From assembly GCA_051530055.1 (NCBI GenBank), contig CM121342.1, positions 6,634,001 to 6,698,000 on the forward strand: a stretch of DNA of 64,000 bases, in the 5' to 3' direction. This document shows positions 48,005 through 59,000 of the stretch, piece after piece (position 1 is the stretch's first letter; the number at the start of each line of letters is the position of its first letter). Both the position numbers and the translations under genes were made by a program. The stretch is from Neoechinorhynchus agilis. Its lineage: Eukaryota; Acanthocephala. Under the pieces are notes generated by a model. That model was not told where the DNA came from. It ran no database searches and worked only from the letters and a program-made list of their open reading frames with translations.

Positions 48005-50370
48005 AGCTACAAATTTAATTATGACATCCCGACGTTGCCAGTATACTGGCAGCATTCCCTCGCTGTATCGCAATTGCGATTCGTTGAGCGAGGAAATTTC
48101 TCGAGCGCGGTTCCCCCGTCAACCTTTTCGTCCCAAATCGTTGAGGAGAGTGAGCGCTGATGGTCCCAAGGCTCCATACGTTTCCACGGCAAAAGGGACG
48201 AAATGGTAATTCCTTTGGAGCTCTCTATATTTTGAACGCTTTCGTTCCTCAGCTACGACCGCTGAACCTCCAGGGCTCTTTTTTGAAATCGGAAAATTAG
48301 CTGGGTCGCATCCCATAAAAGCGGTTTTCCCTCCCGCCATGGAAAAACCGTGACACCGTCAGGTCGCTTGCTTTATAGGCGGCATAAATTACTCGGCTCT
48401 AGAATATTGGGACACGTGAACGGAATCTAGGGCTTTACTCAAAATTGGGAGTTCAATTCTTAGTTTCTTGGAAACTTCCCTCTGGACATTTTACAACAGA
48501 GGCCGTGTCTTAAATTAGCGTCAACTATAAAGCCGCAGCGACAGCGATGCGGGATACAAATATCCTGGCCCAATCTTAAAGAAACTGCGACCCTTAACGT
48601 AGAATCCTCTAGAAGAGTTCCGATTGTCGGGGTGGGGAGAGCATTTAGCCAGGCTCCGATTCCTTTGTAGAGAACGCCGCAAGACGAACTTGGGGAACCT
48701 CGTCGAGAAGATCGTTAAAGGATTTGTGAATCTTCTTTATGAGGGGAAGGTCCCAGGCCGACTGCCTGTGGTCATTTTCCGGAAGGTGCGGGATCTCTGT
48801 CCGGGATTGCCAGATCGATAAACCGTCCAAATAATGTTGGGAGTTTTGTTTCATGTTGCAAAGTCCGCGTACGTTTTGCTGGCTCGGTAAGGGCGAGGAA
48901 CGCTGGAAGGGCTAAATCAGACACTGCGCGGATGCCGAGGCGGCCAAAAGAGGTTGGGAACGTAGCCAGCCGCCAGCCCGTATCCGTAATATTTATATTA
49001 AAAAGTTTCTTTAAAAAAGAACGTAAAACCCCGTCGAGATCCGATAAAACTCTTTTCTCCCCGAAACACGGAGCAGCTCTCAACTTATACATCAATTTGG
49101 GGATGTATATGCAATTCTTTAAAAGGAAGAAGGCTTCGTGCGCCGACAGCTCACATGCTCTTGTGCATAATAATTCGAGCTTCGGTATGTGGGCCTCGAG
49201 GTCCTTTGAGACATTTTCGGCGAAAATGGGGCTTCCGAGGAGATTAAATTCGTATTTTGTAACCTCGCGCACCCTGGGAGCAACTTGCCGAAAATCTGGG
49301 ATGATCGTCGAACGTGAACTGCCATCGAATCCCTGAAAAAGGATTTCGCATTTTTCGAAATTCAGTTTGAGGCCCAAGTTTTCTGCTTCGCTTATAATCG
49401 TTTGTAAGTCCCCTAAAAAATCCTGGGGATTACCGCTGAGTGTGGCGTCATCCAGGTACCAGCCGTTGAAATGAGAAATTAGTGATTGTACCAATTCATT
49501 TATTGTACACGCGAATCCAATTGGACCAAGGGGGTCACCCTGCTGAAATCCACATTGGGCCAAATAATCTGATTTTTGTATAGAAGAGGGTTTTATTGGA
49601 GTAGGCCGATAAAAAGTAGGGGTAGCTTTCAGGGATAAAATCTTTGATGGAATCCAACATTTTCTCTCTGAGGAAGGAGTTGAAGGCGTTTTTAAAATCT
49701 AACTTTAAGACGACCAAAGGAGCCTTTGCTACTTCAAGATGGTCGCGGAGTACGTGAGTAATGGCTTCGGCACCACAAGATGTGCAGCATCCTAGCTGGA
49801 AAGGCCTCAACACCCCCCCCCAATTTCTGCGAAACTTTCTTACATATTATTTTAGCTGCAAGTCTCCGAAGAGTGCAGCCGATGGCGATGGGACGAATCC
49901 CGCCATCTTTTTTCGAAAGCCCACAAAGAGAAGCCGAGAAGAAAAGCCGGATTACGAATTCGCTAAAGAACCCCAATCACTCTGACCAGAGGAGATTCCA
50001 GAAGTTTACCCGCAACACAGGTCGAGAAGGATAACATATCCTTTAGGTGTTGAGGGCGCAAACCGTCAGGTCCGTGTCATGAAGCGTTGGCGAAGGAGGA
50101 AATAGCTTTTTTAAATTCATTGAGGCAAGTTGGGTCCGGCGCTACTTGTGGAAAGTTAAACACCGTCGCTCCATTAAAATTGGGGTGCTTATTTTAAAGA
50201 GCCTGATACGTGGCTTCATGGTTGGGGGCGAAATCTTCGGTTGAGGCTAAAAGTCGAACAGCTCCGCGGATGTCTCCATCAGATAATTTTGCCGAAACTC
50301 GCTCAATTTTATATACGGCGGAAAAATTAAAAGAATTTATCGATTTCGATATTTCGGCATAATATTGTGT
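48005..50370 (-). mobile_element. reverse-transcriptase retroelement with unusual C-terminal domain
   Basis: Read on minus from 50,370: VSAKLSDGDIRGAVRLL, APNHEATYQALK, PDGLRPQHLKDML, ASLCGLSKKDGGIRPIAIGC, FQLGCCTSCGAEAITHVLRD, VLKLDFKNAFNS, the palm GFQQGDPLGPIGFA and WYLDDATLSGN, then KCEILFQGF, FLLKNCIYIPKLMYKLR, SFGRLGIRAVSDLALPAFL, and a terminal part with SAVVAEERKRSKYRELQ, YHFVPFAVETYGALGP and QRIAIAIQRGNAASILAT. The catalytic motif is YLDD-type. The family is widespread in animal genomes as uncharacterised proteins, but I cannot name a clade. Several frame changes show this copy is not functional. A second fragment lies at 54,040-54,565, with tails at 388 and 62,371. Confidence 0.8.
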
Positions 50371-51165
50371 CTTTATCAAGATTTCTTGTTATTTCGAAAC
50401 CAAATATTGCTACGAATTGAAAATCTGCTTGACTACGATCCGATATTATAGCGTCTTCTAGTCATCGCTAAAGAACTGTTGCCAAACCAGATTTTAAAGT
50501 TGGTCTACTTTCCCATTTGTTTAAATGCTTTTCAATAATTTGTTCTTGCTCAAAAATCTTCGGGAAGTGGAATCTGTGCTTTGCCAACATGCAAAGATTG
50601 GCACTTCTGTTAGAATCATCTTATGAATTCCATGCGATTTGCTGCAAAATGGATCTCTCAATCTTTCCATTGGTTCATTTACCAGGAATCATCTATAAGA
50701 AATCTTCAAAATGAGTACGTTTTTGAATCGAAAATATACATTACTCCTCAACAGCAAATAAAATAATTAAACCAATGAAAGCAGAGTAAAGTATACAAAT
50801 GACAACATGGCGCAATATTCGGGCAGAGCCAATAAGCGGCTGCGTTTTGACTCAAACAAAGGCCATTACTGCCGAGTATTCTTATCCGAATAAACAATAC
50901 AGCCTTCGTTTAATTTTGTTGGGCAAAATTTAAGAGGTAATCTCTTTATTCGGATTACGATTCAGCTATTTTCTTAATTTGAATTTTTCGTTTGTTAACA
51001 ACTCAGATTTCTATAACACGCCATAACTTGAAATAAAGTCAACCAATTTACTGTCTATTAAGTCTTTGAGTCCAATTTCAATAAAGAACGATTGATTTTT
51101 GTGTAAACAACGATCATCGCAATCAAACCAAAACAAAGAGTCTACTAATATATTAAACTAAATAT
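50371..51165. other. gene-poor stretch with a duplicated SNAPC4-like fragment
   Basis: Mostly AT-rich with no open frame of note. The subsegment 50,555-50,705 resembles 47,270-47,435 and is described separately. Confidence 0.5.
50555..50705 (-). pseudogene. diverged duplicate of a SNAPC4-like 5' segment
   Basis: AAGTGGAATCTGTG, CAAAGATTGG, GCAAAATGGATCTCTCAATC and TTTCCATTGG parallel the segment at 47,282-47,390 (AAGTGGAATCTGTG, CAAAGACTGG, GCAAAATCGAACTCAATC, TTTCCAGTTG). Neither strand is open. It looks like an old local duplication of the upstream part of the Myb gene, now separated from it by the retroelement. Confidence 0.5.
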
Positions 51166-51169
51166 CGTA

Positions 51170-52546
51170 TCAATCCTTCTCAGATTGTTTCTCGGAACGA
51201 TCTTTCTCAGCCTGAACTTCTGCACTTATCCGCGCGGCAGATATTAACATTGAATTCAATGTAGGCGTCCAATTCATCGATGGAACATTCGATGTCAGTT
51301 TATTGCTTTGCTGGATTAATTCGCTTTGGGCCGACGATAAATTTATTAATCTGCCGAGGGTTTGTAGTGTTTCTTCTAAGAAGGGCGAGGGTTTCAAAGG
51401 TTCAGTTGCACTTCGGTTTAAAGTGCTCGATTCTTGCATTCTGGTTCTCCGTGATTTTGTTCGTGGTTGTTGCTCAATTTGGTCTAACGGCACTCCGCGC
51501 TTTAAAGATTTTTGCCCTTGCTTAATTGAAGAACATTTAAGATCTCCTGTTCGCATCACCGCTTTTTTAGTTTTAACGGCTGAACTTGTTTTTGCATCCA
51601 AAAAACCTTCGATAATCGCACAGGATTTACAATAGTAAAGATCATTTCGACGGTATCGGATTCGACTTACAACAACTTTGCACCGATTGCATTGACGTTG
51701 AACTTTTGCTCGTTTCGCCCGCGTAGAACTTGTTTCCGGGTGCTTGCGTTTTGTCGGTTCAATGGTTCTTTTGTTGAACGCTTCATTGAAATTATCTTCA
51801 TTCTGGCCTTGACGTTGCTTGACAGCAATATTCGTTTGGTCTTTTGGAATACTGGCTTCTATGCATTTCTCACAAAGACAGAGTCCACAATAATCAAACA
51901 ATTTAGAAATTTCACTCATTCCACATTTAATGCAACATCGAATATCGCCAGTGTCTCCAGTCTTGTCTTCTAATTCTGGGTTCTGCTTCACTCGCTTTTT
52001 AGTATCTTCAATGTCGGTGTGAATTTCTACGGCGCCGTCAACTCTGTTCTCAATCTTTATCTTTCCCGCTTTTTTCGCATCGATACTTGTAACGGAATCA
52101 TCGTTCAATACACATTTTACACTCACATTCGCAATCTTGCTTACATTGAGAAGCATTTTTAAACCGCTCAATCTTTCTGCCAAAGTTTCGTTGGTTTCTT
52201 TAAGTTCAACGTCCAGCAATCCCTGACGAGATATTTCTAGCCCTTGATTCACTTTTGGTTCACTGTCATGGCCGTCAATAATTTTGATATCGGTAAGATC
52301 GATTTGTTCAGTTGTTGACCTTTCTCGCTCTGCGTTCTCAAGCTTGTTGTCCACTTGAGCAAGAATTTCTTGAAGAACTTCAATAATCTCAGGATTCATT
52401 GTATAGTTTGCTGTTCTGAATATTAACTTAATAGATATTTTCGTTGAGGATTGGAGAATTGTGAGATGTTCGTAGTAATGCTCGTTAGCAATTGTAAATG
52501 TATTGGATACGCTTTTATTCTTTTCGCCATAACCCAAATATAACAA
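51170..52546 (-). CDS. uncharacterised protein with two cysteine-rich fingers
   Basis: A single uninterrupted frame of 458 codons. The likely start is Met50 (MNPEIIEVLQEIL, at about 52,399), where the sequence becomes hydrophilic. An acidic, helical N-terminal half is followed by a cysteine cluster at residues 204-228 (CCIKCGMSE, then CGLCLCEKC), a basic stretch at 266-284 (TKRKHPETSSTRAKRAK) likely to act as a nuclear signal, and a CX2C-X16-CX2C finger at 286-309 (CNRCKVVVS, YYCKSC) faintly like a GATA finger. The tail is Ser/Gln rich. A nuclear, possibly DNA- or protein-binding role is inferred only. It is the longest intronless frame in the window, unlike the exon-rich genes nearby. I recognise no family. 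Confidence 0.75.
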   Translation of the reverse strand: MLYLGYGEKNKSVSNTFTIANEHYYEHLTILQSSTKISIKLIFRTANYTMNPEIIEVLQEILAQVDNKLENAERERSTTEQIDLTDIKIIDGHDSEPKVNQGLEISRQGLLDVELKETNETLAERLSGLKMLLNVSKIANVSVKCVLNDDSVTSIDAKKAGKIKIENRVDGAVEIHTDIEDTKKRVKQNPELEDKTGDTGDIRCCIKCGMSEISKLFDYCGLCLCEKCIEASIPKDQTNIAVKQRQGQNEDNFNEAFNKRTIEPTKRKHPETSSTRAKRAKVQRQCNRCKVVVSRIRYRRNDLYYCKSCAIIEGFLDAKTSSAVKTKKAVMRTGDLKCSSIKQGQKSLKRGVPLDQIEQQPRTKSRRTRMQESSTLNRSATEPLKPSPFLEETLQTLGRLINLSSAQSELIQQSNKLTSNVPSMNWTPTLNSMLISAARISAEVQAEKDRSEKQSEKD

Positions 52547-52549
52547 ACA

Positions 52550-53200
52550 ATTATTTATTTTGCTTATTTATTGATGACTATTTGCTGTAATTTCGCGATT
52601 ATTATATAGTTTTACGAATCACTTGTTGATTATCACCGCTGCTCGCATTTGCGAGAAATTATGTAAACCGTCGATCGTGTTTCCGGTTCGGTTCTTTTCG
52701 CGATCATCATTTGATTATCAATGAAACTTAAATCGACGACACTTTTTGTAAGCCCAATAATGGTTTGATTGCATAGTTGATAAAATTTTCGTGCGGCGAT
52801 TTCATTTAAAAAACAATACTTAATTTCCATTCATTGCATCCACATTAATTTTTTCATACGAGAACGCCACTTTACGAACATTTTTATTCTGATTTTCTTG
52901 TCGACATTATCAACATCACTGTTTAATAAACAAACGAATTTTCTTCATCAGGTCTCTAGGTTTACAGTTTCATTAAGTACTCATAACTTTGTAACTTTTC
53001 ATTTTGTCTTCGAACAAAAAGCCTATGACGATTAATTGATTTCTATTTTTGAAGACTGGCCAGCGGGCAATTTTTCTTTATCTATGTTCGGCCTTTTTCA
53101 CGGCTGATAATTTTCCTTGGGCCCACAGCCCACTGATCTGGTTCACGGAGGCGCATAAAATCACATAATACCCGGATTTTCAGTGGCCGATTTTAAAACC
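52550..53200. other. intergenic, with one dispersed repeat
   Basis: 52,575-52,650 (CTGTAATTTCGCGATTA, then GTTGATTATCACCG) has a relative at about 60,090-60,160. A 65-codon minus open frame at 52,633-52,830 has no recognisable features and is not called. Confidence 0.45.
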
Positions 53201-53287
53201 GTGAAGTATTTTTTATAAAGAAATAAATAATCTTATGTTTTATTTCTGCTTATCTTTGTGCACTCAGCTACCACTTTTAAACTTTAA
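53201..53287. repeat. left arm of a ~2.65-kb inverted repeat pair
   Basis: TCTTTGTGCACTCAGCTACC and CTTATGTTTTATTTCTGC match, in reverse complement, 55,770-55,860. Similarity covers about 80 bp with few mismatches. The pair encloses the coiled-coil gene, a retroelement fragment and the LRR gene. Confidence 0.75.
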
Positions 53288-53384
53288 ATAGTCCAAAAAT
53301 TAAAATAAGAGCCGAAAATGTTGATTAAGCACTATAGTAACTCTAAATGGTTTGAAAGCTTTGAAGCTTCTTTTGGAAGTAACA

Positions 53385-53929
53385 ATGCCGCCAAAAAGAA
53401 GAAATAGAAGAAAAAATGCCAGGATCAACACTAAGACAAAAATAATAAAATCTCCTTCGCTAAAACTTGTACGATGTCGCTTTTATAGATAAAGAGTTCA
53501 GAAAGTAAAATGCTTTCCTATAGGTTGAAAATCAGATCGTTAAACTAAAAACTGAATTGGCTGCTGTAAATGAAGGAGGAAAATATTACAAACTGCGTGT
53601 TCGGGACGCTGAACGAGTTATTGGCGAACTAAGCGAACGATATTCAAAGCCATCATCTCATATTAATATGCAACCAACATTAGAAGTTATTTCGTTTAAA
53701 AAGTTTAAATACCAGTAAATTCGGAAATTTATAGGCCATTGCGAAGCATTTTAAAAAATTGCAAGTTTCCTGAAAGGACGAATTAGAAGAGACTGAAAAT
53801 AAGAGACGGGAACTGCTGAGTAATGTGATTTGCTGTGACCAGCGAGTTTGGAACGATCTTCTAAAACAAAGACTGATAACAATAACCAGTGAAATCGAAG
53901 GGACTGTGTTGAATGCATTTTTGAAATAA
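53385..53929 (+). pseudogene. small coiled-coil protein gene with in-frame TGA
   Basis: Three exons join in phase: 53385-53468 (MPPKRRNRRKNARINTK), 53524-53685 (VENQIVKLKTELAAVNE, RVRDAERVIGELSERY) and 53735-53929 (AIAKHFKKLQVS). Both introns are about 50 bp, GT-AG and phase 0. In the third exon a TGA at 53,771-53,773 interrupts a frame that otherwise runs to 53,927-53,929 (DELEETENKRRELLSN...IEGTVLNAFLK). An AATAAA overlaps the final stop. The basic start and heptad pattern resemble small ciliary coiled-coil proteins, but I cannot assign a family. It is either freshly disabled, a sequencing error, or a protein that truly stops at the TGA. Confidence 0.5.
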
Positions 53930-54039
53930 AATTTCAAGATCACGCACAGCTTTGAGTTTCCGACAATCGCCTCTGCACCAAAAACTGTTCAGCAATCTAA
54001 CTAAATGGGGCGAAGCAGCATCCCTATTTTTCCGCGATC

Positions 54040-54565
54040 TTTTTATTTAAAATTTTTGCTGTTAAGCGGCGCAGAGTTGTTCCAATTGCGATGGAACGAA
54101 TCCCACCTTCCTTTTTGCGAGGGCACACAAAGATGCGCCGAAAAATAACTCAATTGCTTTCGGAATCAAGTCTCACCATGCAAATTGACCGACTAAGCGT
54201 TCCAATGCAATTTCAAGAGACTGAGCAGCGTCACATACTGAAAAGGAAGTCATATCCTTTAGGTGTTTTGGCCGCAACCCGTCTAGCCTGGGAGCTGATC
54301 CGTTAGCAAAAGAAGATATTACCATCTTCATTTCTGATTTCGATGATAAAATATAAGGGATCGTATCGAAGAAGGAGGATTTAACGAAAAACTACCGTCC
54401 GCCGACAATCGGAAGTTTGGAACGAAGAGTTTGTTAGGTTTATTCGTTATCTTTGGCGAGACTATCGATTGAAAATAAAAGACGAACTGCTCCTCTGATA
54501 TCTCCGCCTGCGAGCTTTGAAGAAACGCTTCCAGCAAGCGACCGATTTGAGTTTCGGCGATGGTA
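54040..54565 (-). mobile_element. 5' fragment of the reverse-transcriptase retroelement
   Basis: Minus frames give SSKLAGGDIRGAVRLLFSID and a degraded ASLCALAKR region, matching SAKLSDGDIRGAVRLL and ASLCGLSKK of the element at 48.0-50.4 kb in the same order. Only the region before the catalytic palm is present. It is well diverged from the other copy. Confidence 0.65.
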
Positions 54566-54734
54566 ACGCTCCTGGACACACTTCCTTTATTTTAATTATT
54601 TAAAAATTCGATATGTTAAATATGTTAACTGCATGTTGAATAGATTGGAAAAACCTAAGATAAATCGTTTTATTGTATTTTTAGAGGGTAACGGAATTAC
54701 TGAATTTTTAATCCAAAATTTTGCGCGATTTTTG

Positions 54735-55730
54735 TGTATAAGAAATTAACGGATTTATCGTCGGTCCAAAACCATACGGAGGCGTCCTCTACCAAGAACA
54801 CACAACAAAATATCTTCTTTACTAACCAAAAACTTAAAATTTGGTTTACTAAAAGTCACTCAAGTGGTGAATGTGGAAGTTAAATTTGAACTTTTCTCAG
54901 CGCACCGGTGAAAAAAGTAATGTATTACTCATACATTCATCCTTCACGAGTTATCTCGATTTTTCGTCGTCGTTCATCCGCAATGCTTCTTGTGCTTTTC
55001 TTAAATATTCTATTATTAATAATTCCACTAAGTCTTGTTTCAATGGAACAGCATGGAAAAGAACCGAAATGCGAGATAACGCACTCGCATCCTATTTTAG
55101 CCTTTGGAATACGATGTTACGAAAATGATTCTGTTGGGAAAATGGAATCGATTATTAATTTATTACGATCCGCTCAACGCAATCAAGAAAATTTTGTATT
55201 TAGTAATGTCGATCTTAAAGATATTCCGCAATATTTTGTTTTGTTATTTCCTCGAGTCGTAAAGGTAACTGTCCTTCATGAATACGAACAATCATACAGA
55301 TCGTCAGTACTGAGCAATTCTTTACTTTATAAACTCAAACGTGTAAAAGAGTTAAATATAAAGAGAACTGGAATTGTTAAGATTCAAGAGGACGCTTTTA
55401 AAGAATTTATGAGTCTTGTTCGACTTAGTTTGAGTTTCAACAGTATATCAGTAATTCCTGCCCAATTCATACGGCAATTATCGCTATTGGAAATACTTCG
55501 TTTATCGAACAATATGCTAACAAGTGAAAGTATAAATGTTATTAGCAGACTACGATACCTGAAACTATTGGATTTAAGTTATAATTTGATTGATCATTTT
55601 GGTTAATCGCGCTCCGGCTATTTTTACTATCTTGAGGAATTGTACATAGTTGGTAATCCAATTAAATCCGTAGACAAAATGGAATCGTTTAAAAATCTAA
55701 TTGACCGAGCTTTAATGGGGACTTAAGTAT
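54735..55730 (+). CDS. secreted leucine-rich-repeat protein, copy 1
   Basis: The open frame 54,908-55,606 gives 232 codons. The likely start is the Met at 54,983, which opens a signal peptide (MLLVLFLNILLLIIPLSLVS). A short cysteine region (PKCEI, GIRCYEN) and LRRs follow (LKRVKELNIKRTGIVKIQED, LVRLSLSFNSISVIP, LEILRLSNNMLTSESI, LKLLDLSYNLIDHF). After a TAA at 55,604 the same frame continues SGYFYYLEELYIVGNPIKSV and ends at about 55,724, so the stop falls inside the last LRR. Leucines and asparagines sit as in extracellular LRR proteins. The unit is repeated inverted at 60,575-61,412. Confidence 0.7.
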
Positions 55731-55769
55731 TTTGGCCAATACGTACATATTCGGTGTTTTTCCATTGCT

Positions 55770-55860
55770 GGAGAAAGTTTAAAAGTGGTAGCTGAGTGCA
55801 CAAAGATAAGTAGAATTAAAACATAAGATTACTTATTTTTTTTTAAAAAATAATTCACGT
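55770..55860. repeat. right arm of the ~2.65-kb inverted repeat pair
   Basis: GGTAGCTGAGTGCACAAAGA and AAAACATAAGATTACTTATT are the reverse complement of 53,201-53,287. It lies about 45 bp past the end of the LRR reading frame. Confidence 0.75.
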
Positions 55861-56019
55861 TCGAATCTTCAACCGTTAACTCCCATGGATAACCCCATCT
55901 TGAAACTTCTTCAAAAGCAAGCTTCTAAAGGCCATCGAAATAACTCTGAAGGCTTTCCTCGTTCTTAAATAGCTTTAACTAACAAAATACTTATAGCCCG
56001 CAAAAACTTTCCATTCTCC

Positions 56020-59000
56020 GAAATTCGTTCGGGTTGCAATTTAACACGGTGGCGTGCCGTCAAGGACCCTCGATGATCGGACTTGATGTTACTGATTCTT
56101 GTCGGCCACGTAAAAGAAGCAGCTCCGGCGGCCAGGCAGCCACTGATAGTAGCCTGTCAACGCGGGGTCGGTGTGCCGCTCCACTTGGTGATGCGGCAGC
56201 GAACAGGAGCAACAAAATCCACCAGTGCAACGGGAAAAAGCGAGGGTGTCGTAGCTCTCGCCGACGACTTGAGCGTAGAAAATAGTGAAACTGTCGCCGA
56301 AGGCAACGAAAGCGTCAGTCGAAGCTCATCACCGTGGTGGGTACGGACTGTTCAGGCTGCGCTGAGAACCGTGAGCCCTTTGGCCCAGCTATTTCAAATA
56401 GAAGAGGACTACGAATCGGATCCTTGAATTGTAGGAGTTTGCGAGCGCAATGGCGTAGGGGAACCCTGGCCAAATTGGCAAGGGACGCCAGAGTGGATCT
56501 TGCGTTTTTACAAGAATTGCGCATAAGAGGCCAGTCAGACACAGACGTAAATCAGGAGGATTTAGGAGGAAGCTGGTCATTATGTTACCTATCTGCGGAC
56601 AGTCGAGGAAATGGAGGTGTAGGCATTTGTTTATAACCCCGCCTCCGAAACTCAGCACTATGCAGTATTATTACTGACCGAATCCTTCGTGTCAGCATAA
56701 AGCTTCGGTTGAGAAATCTCTATGCTTTTGACGTATATTCACCGACCTCCTCGTCGGATGAAGAGGCGGTTGAAGGATTTTATAGAAATCTAGCCGAAGC
56801 ATTAGATGATGTACCGAACAGAGACACCCTCCTAATAGCCGGTCCGAAAGATCGCTATATGTGTTGAAAGGCGAGAATCGGAACAGCCGGTTGAGGCGCT
56901 GGAGCGGCATGATCTCGTGTCTGCTAACACTTTATTCCGGAAGCGTCCGTGGCGTTTTGCGACGTTTATGGGTTAAAAGAATCCGTCCAAACATGCCATG
57001 GGAAAAAATCCCAAGAGACGCTTAGCTTGACCATATATTATTGAGACGTAAGGAAAAATGTCGGGTAAAAACGCTGACACATTCACAGTTGATGGGCTGC
57101 CAACCGACCACAAGTTGGTGATGTGTCAGTTGAGCATGAGTGACTCGTTGTTCCGTACGCCTCAACATCCTCCACGTCCGTTCTATGGCGCCCTCGCTAA
57201 TGAGGAGAAGAGAAAAGAGTTCGATATCGAACTAGAGAGTCAACTGAGCTCTATGCCAGCTGCTGAAACGGATATTGATTTTTATTACAAGTCAATCTGC
57301 GACGCAGTGATAGAAGCGGCCGAGAAAACCCTCCGAAAAATAAGGCATATAAAAGCTGCAAAGGTTATATGGCAGGAGGACTGTGAATTTATGGCAATGG
57401 CTGAGCAGATCAAAACTCTAAGAAAAAGAGGAAAACGATCTGAGGCACGCATTGCAATTCTTGAACTTGCCAACCTCTATAATGAAAAGCAAAAGGCTTC
57501 GATAGAATATGCAGTTCGTGGGATCGCATATAAGAAAGGTTTTGTTCGTACCTCCTTAGCATGGAGAGCGATAAACACTCACAGGAAGATCCCAAAGGCA
57601 GCAAACTTTGATTGAAGGTCCCTCCCCGGAAATCAGAAAAAAGAGAATCGCAAATTATTTTGCGGAAATTCTCAATTCGCCATTATCGTCTTTGGAAGTG
57701 AGTCCTGCACTTCCAAAGGGCACAATAGTCCCAAGCACTGAGGTATACTTCACTGGACCGATTTCCGTGAAGGAAGCGATCGCTGCGGCGAAAATTATGC
57801 GTGCGGGACGTGCATCAGGCCCAGGTGGGATAAAGGCAAAAGTACTGAGGTTTGAATCTATTACCAGAAAAATCATACCGATAATGAATGGCATAATGAT
57901 TGGTGGCTCAGTACCTCAAATCTGGCAAAGGGCGCATTTAACAATGATCCTCAAGAAATGCTACTCGACAAAGGTGGAGGACTACAGAGGTATATCCTTG
58001 ATGTCCAACACGGCAAAACTTTTCAGCAGCATTTTGAGACGCCGAATTCAGCCAATCCTCGAACCGTTTCTAAGAATTGAACAGAACGGCTTCAGGAAAG
58101 GTCGAGGCACCACAGAGCACATATTGGCTTTGAGGAGGATCCTCGAGGATGCACGAATTCATCAAACGAATGTGACGCTGGTATTTGTTGATTTCCGTCG
58201 AGCTTTCGATTTGGTAAATCGAACGATGATTGGCGGTATCTTAAAGGAGTATGGAGTGTCGCCAATCATTGTCACATCCGTTATGGCATTATATAAAAAC
58301 ACAAGGTCCGCCGTCAAGACAGCTGACGATTTGACAGAATACTTTTCCACCACTTCAGGTGTTTTGCAGGGCGACACATTGGCTCCTTCCTCTTCATCTT
58401 GGTGCTTGATTGGGTAATGATATAGGCACTACCGAATGATGAAGATGGATTTCTTCTGTTGAGGAAAAGGGGTCGCAAGTGTCCAGAGATACGCGCCTCC
58501 TACATGGCATATGCCGACGACATCGTATTGATGCCCTCAACAGTCGAAGAAGCTCAACGCATGCTAAATGGACTGTGCGAGAAAGCAATTAATATTGGTA
58601 TGACCATCAACTCGAAAAAGACGGAATTCTTGACGATTCCGCAAGTCGCGCATACAGTCTCTGGCGAAGGGCCGAATGGCGTTGAGCAATTAAAACAGAT
58701 AGAGCGGTATGTCTATCTGGGAGCTGTCGTTCCTGAGGTGAGTGCGGATGTTAGCCGACAGAGAGCTGTAGCTTGGAGAGCAATGGGGGAACCCCGTTCG
58801 CAGCTGTTCAGGGCTCTAATTGAGAGCATTCTCTACTACAATGCAGAGACCTGGACACGACACTGTCACCAACGGCGACGAGGAAGTTGGACCAAAATCA
58901 TTCATCTCTTTTACGTGCTGCGTTCAAGGTCGGATGGTCAGATAAAGTGACCAACAAAGCACTGTATAAGAGAGCCGGAGTCCAACCGCCCAGTGAATAT

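Noticed and set aside
53771-53773. TGA as a selenocysteine codon
   Set aside because: Nothing in the protein suggests a redox site and no SECIS-like hairpin was evident downstream.
53680-53943. Minus-strand open frame with FYFKNAFNT, resembling a reverse-transcriptase phrase
   Set aside because: It is the reverse of well-phased coiled-coil exons on plus, and no other reverse-transcriptase motif accompanies it.
56034-56427. Arg/Ser-rich open frames before the LINE endonuclease as a separate gene
   Set aside because: GC-rich composition and position fit the 5' region of the LINE itself; no independent start or domain is visible.
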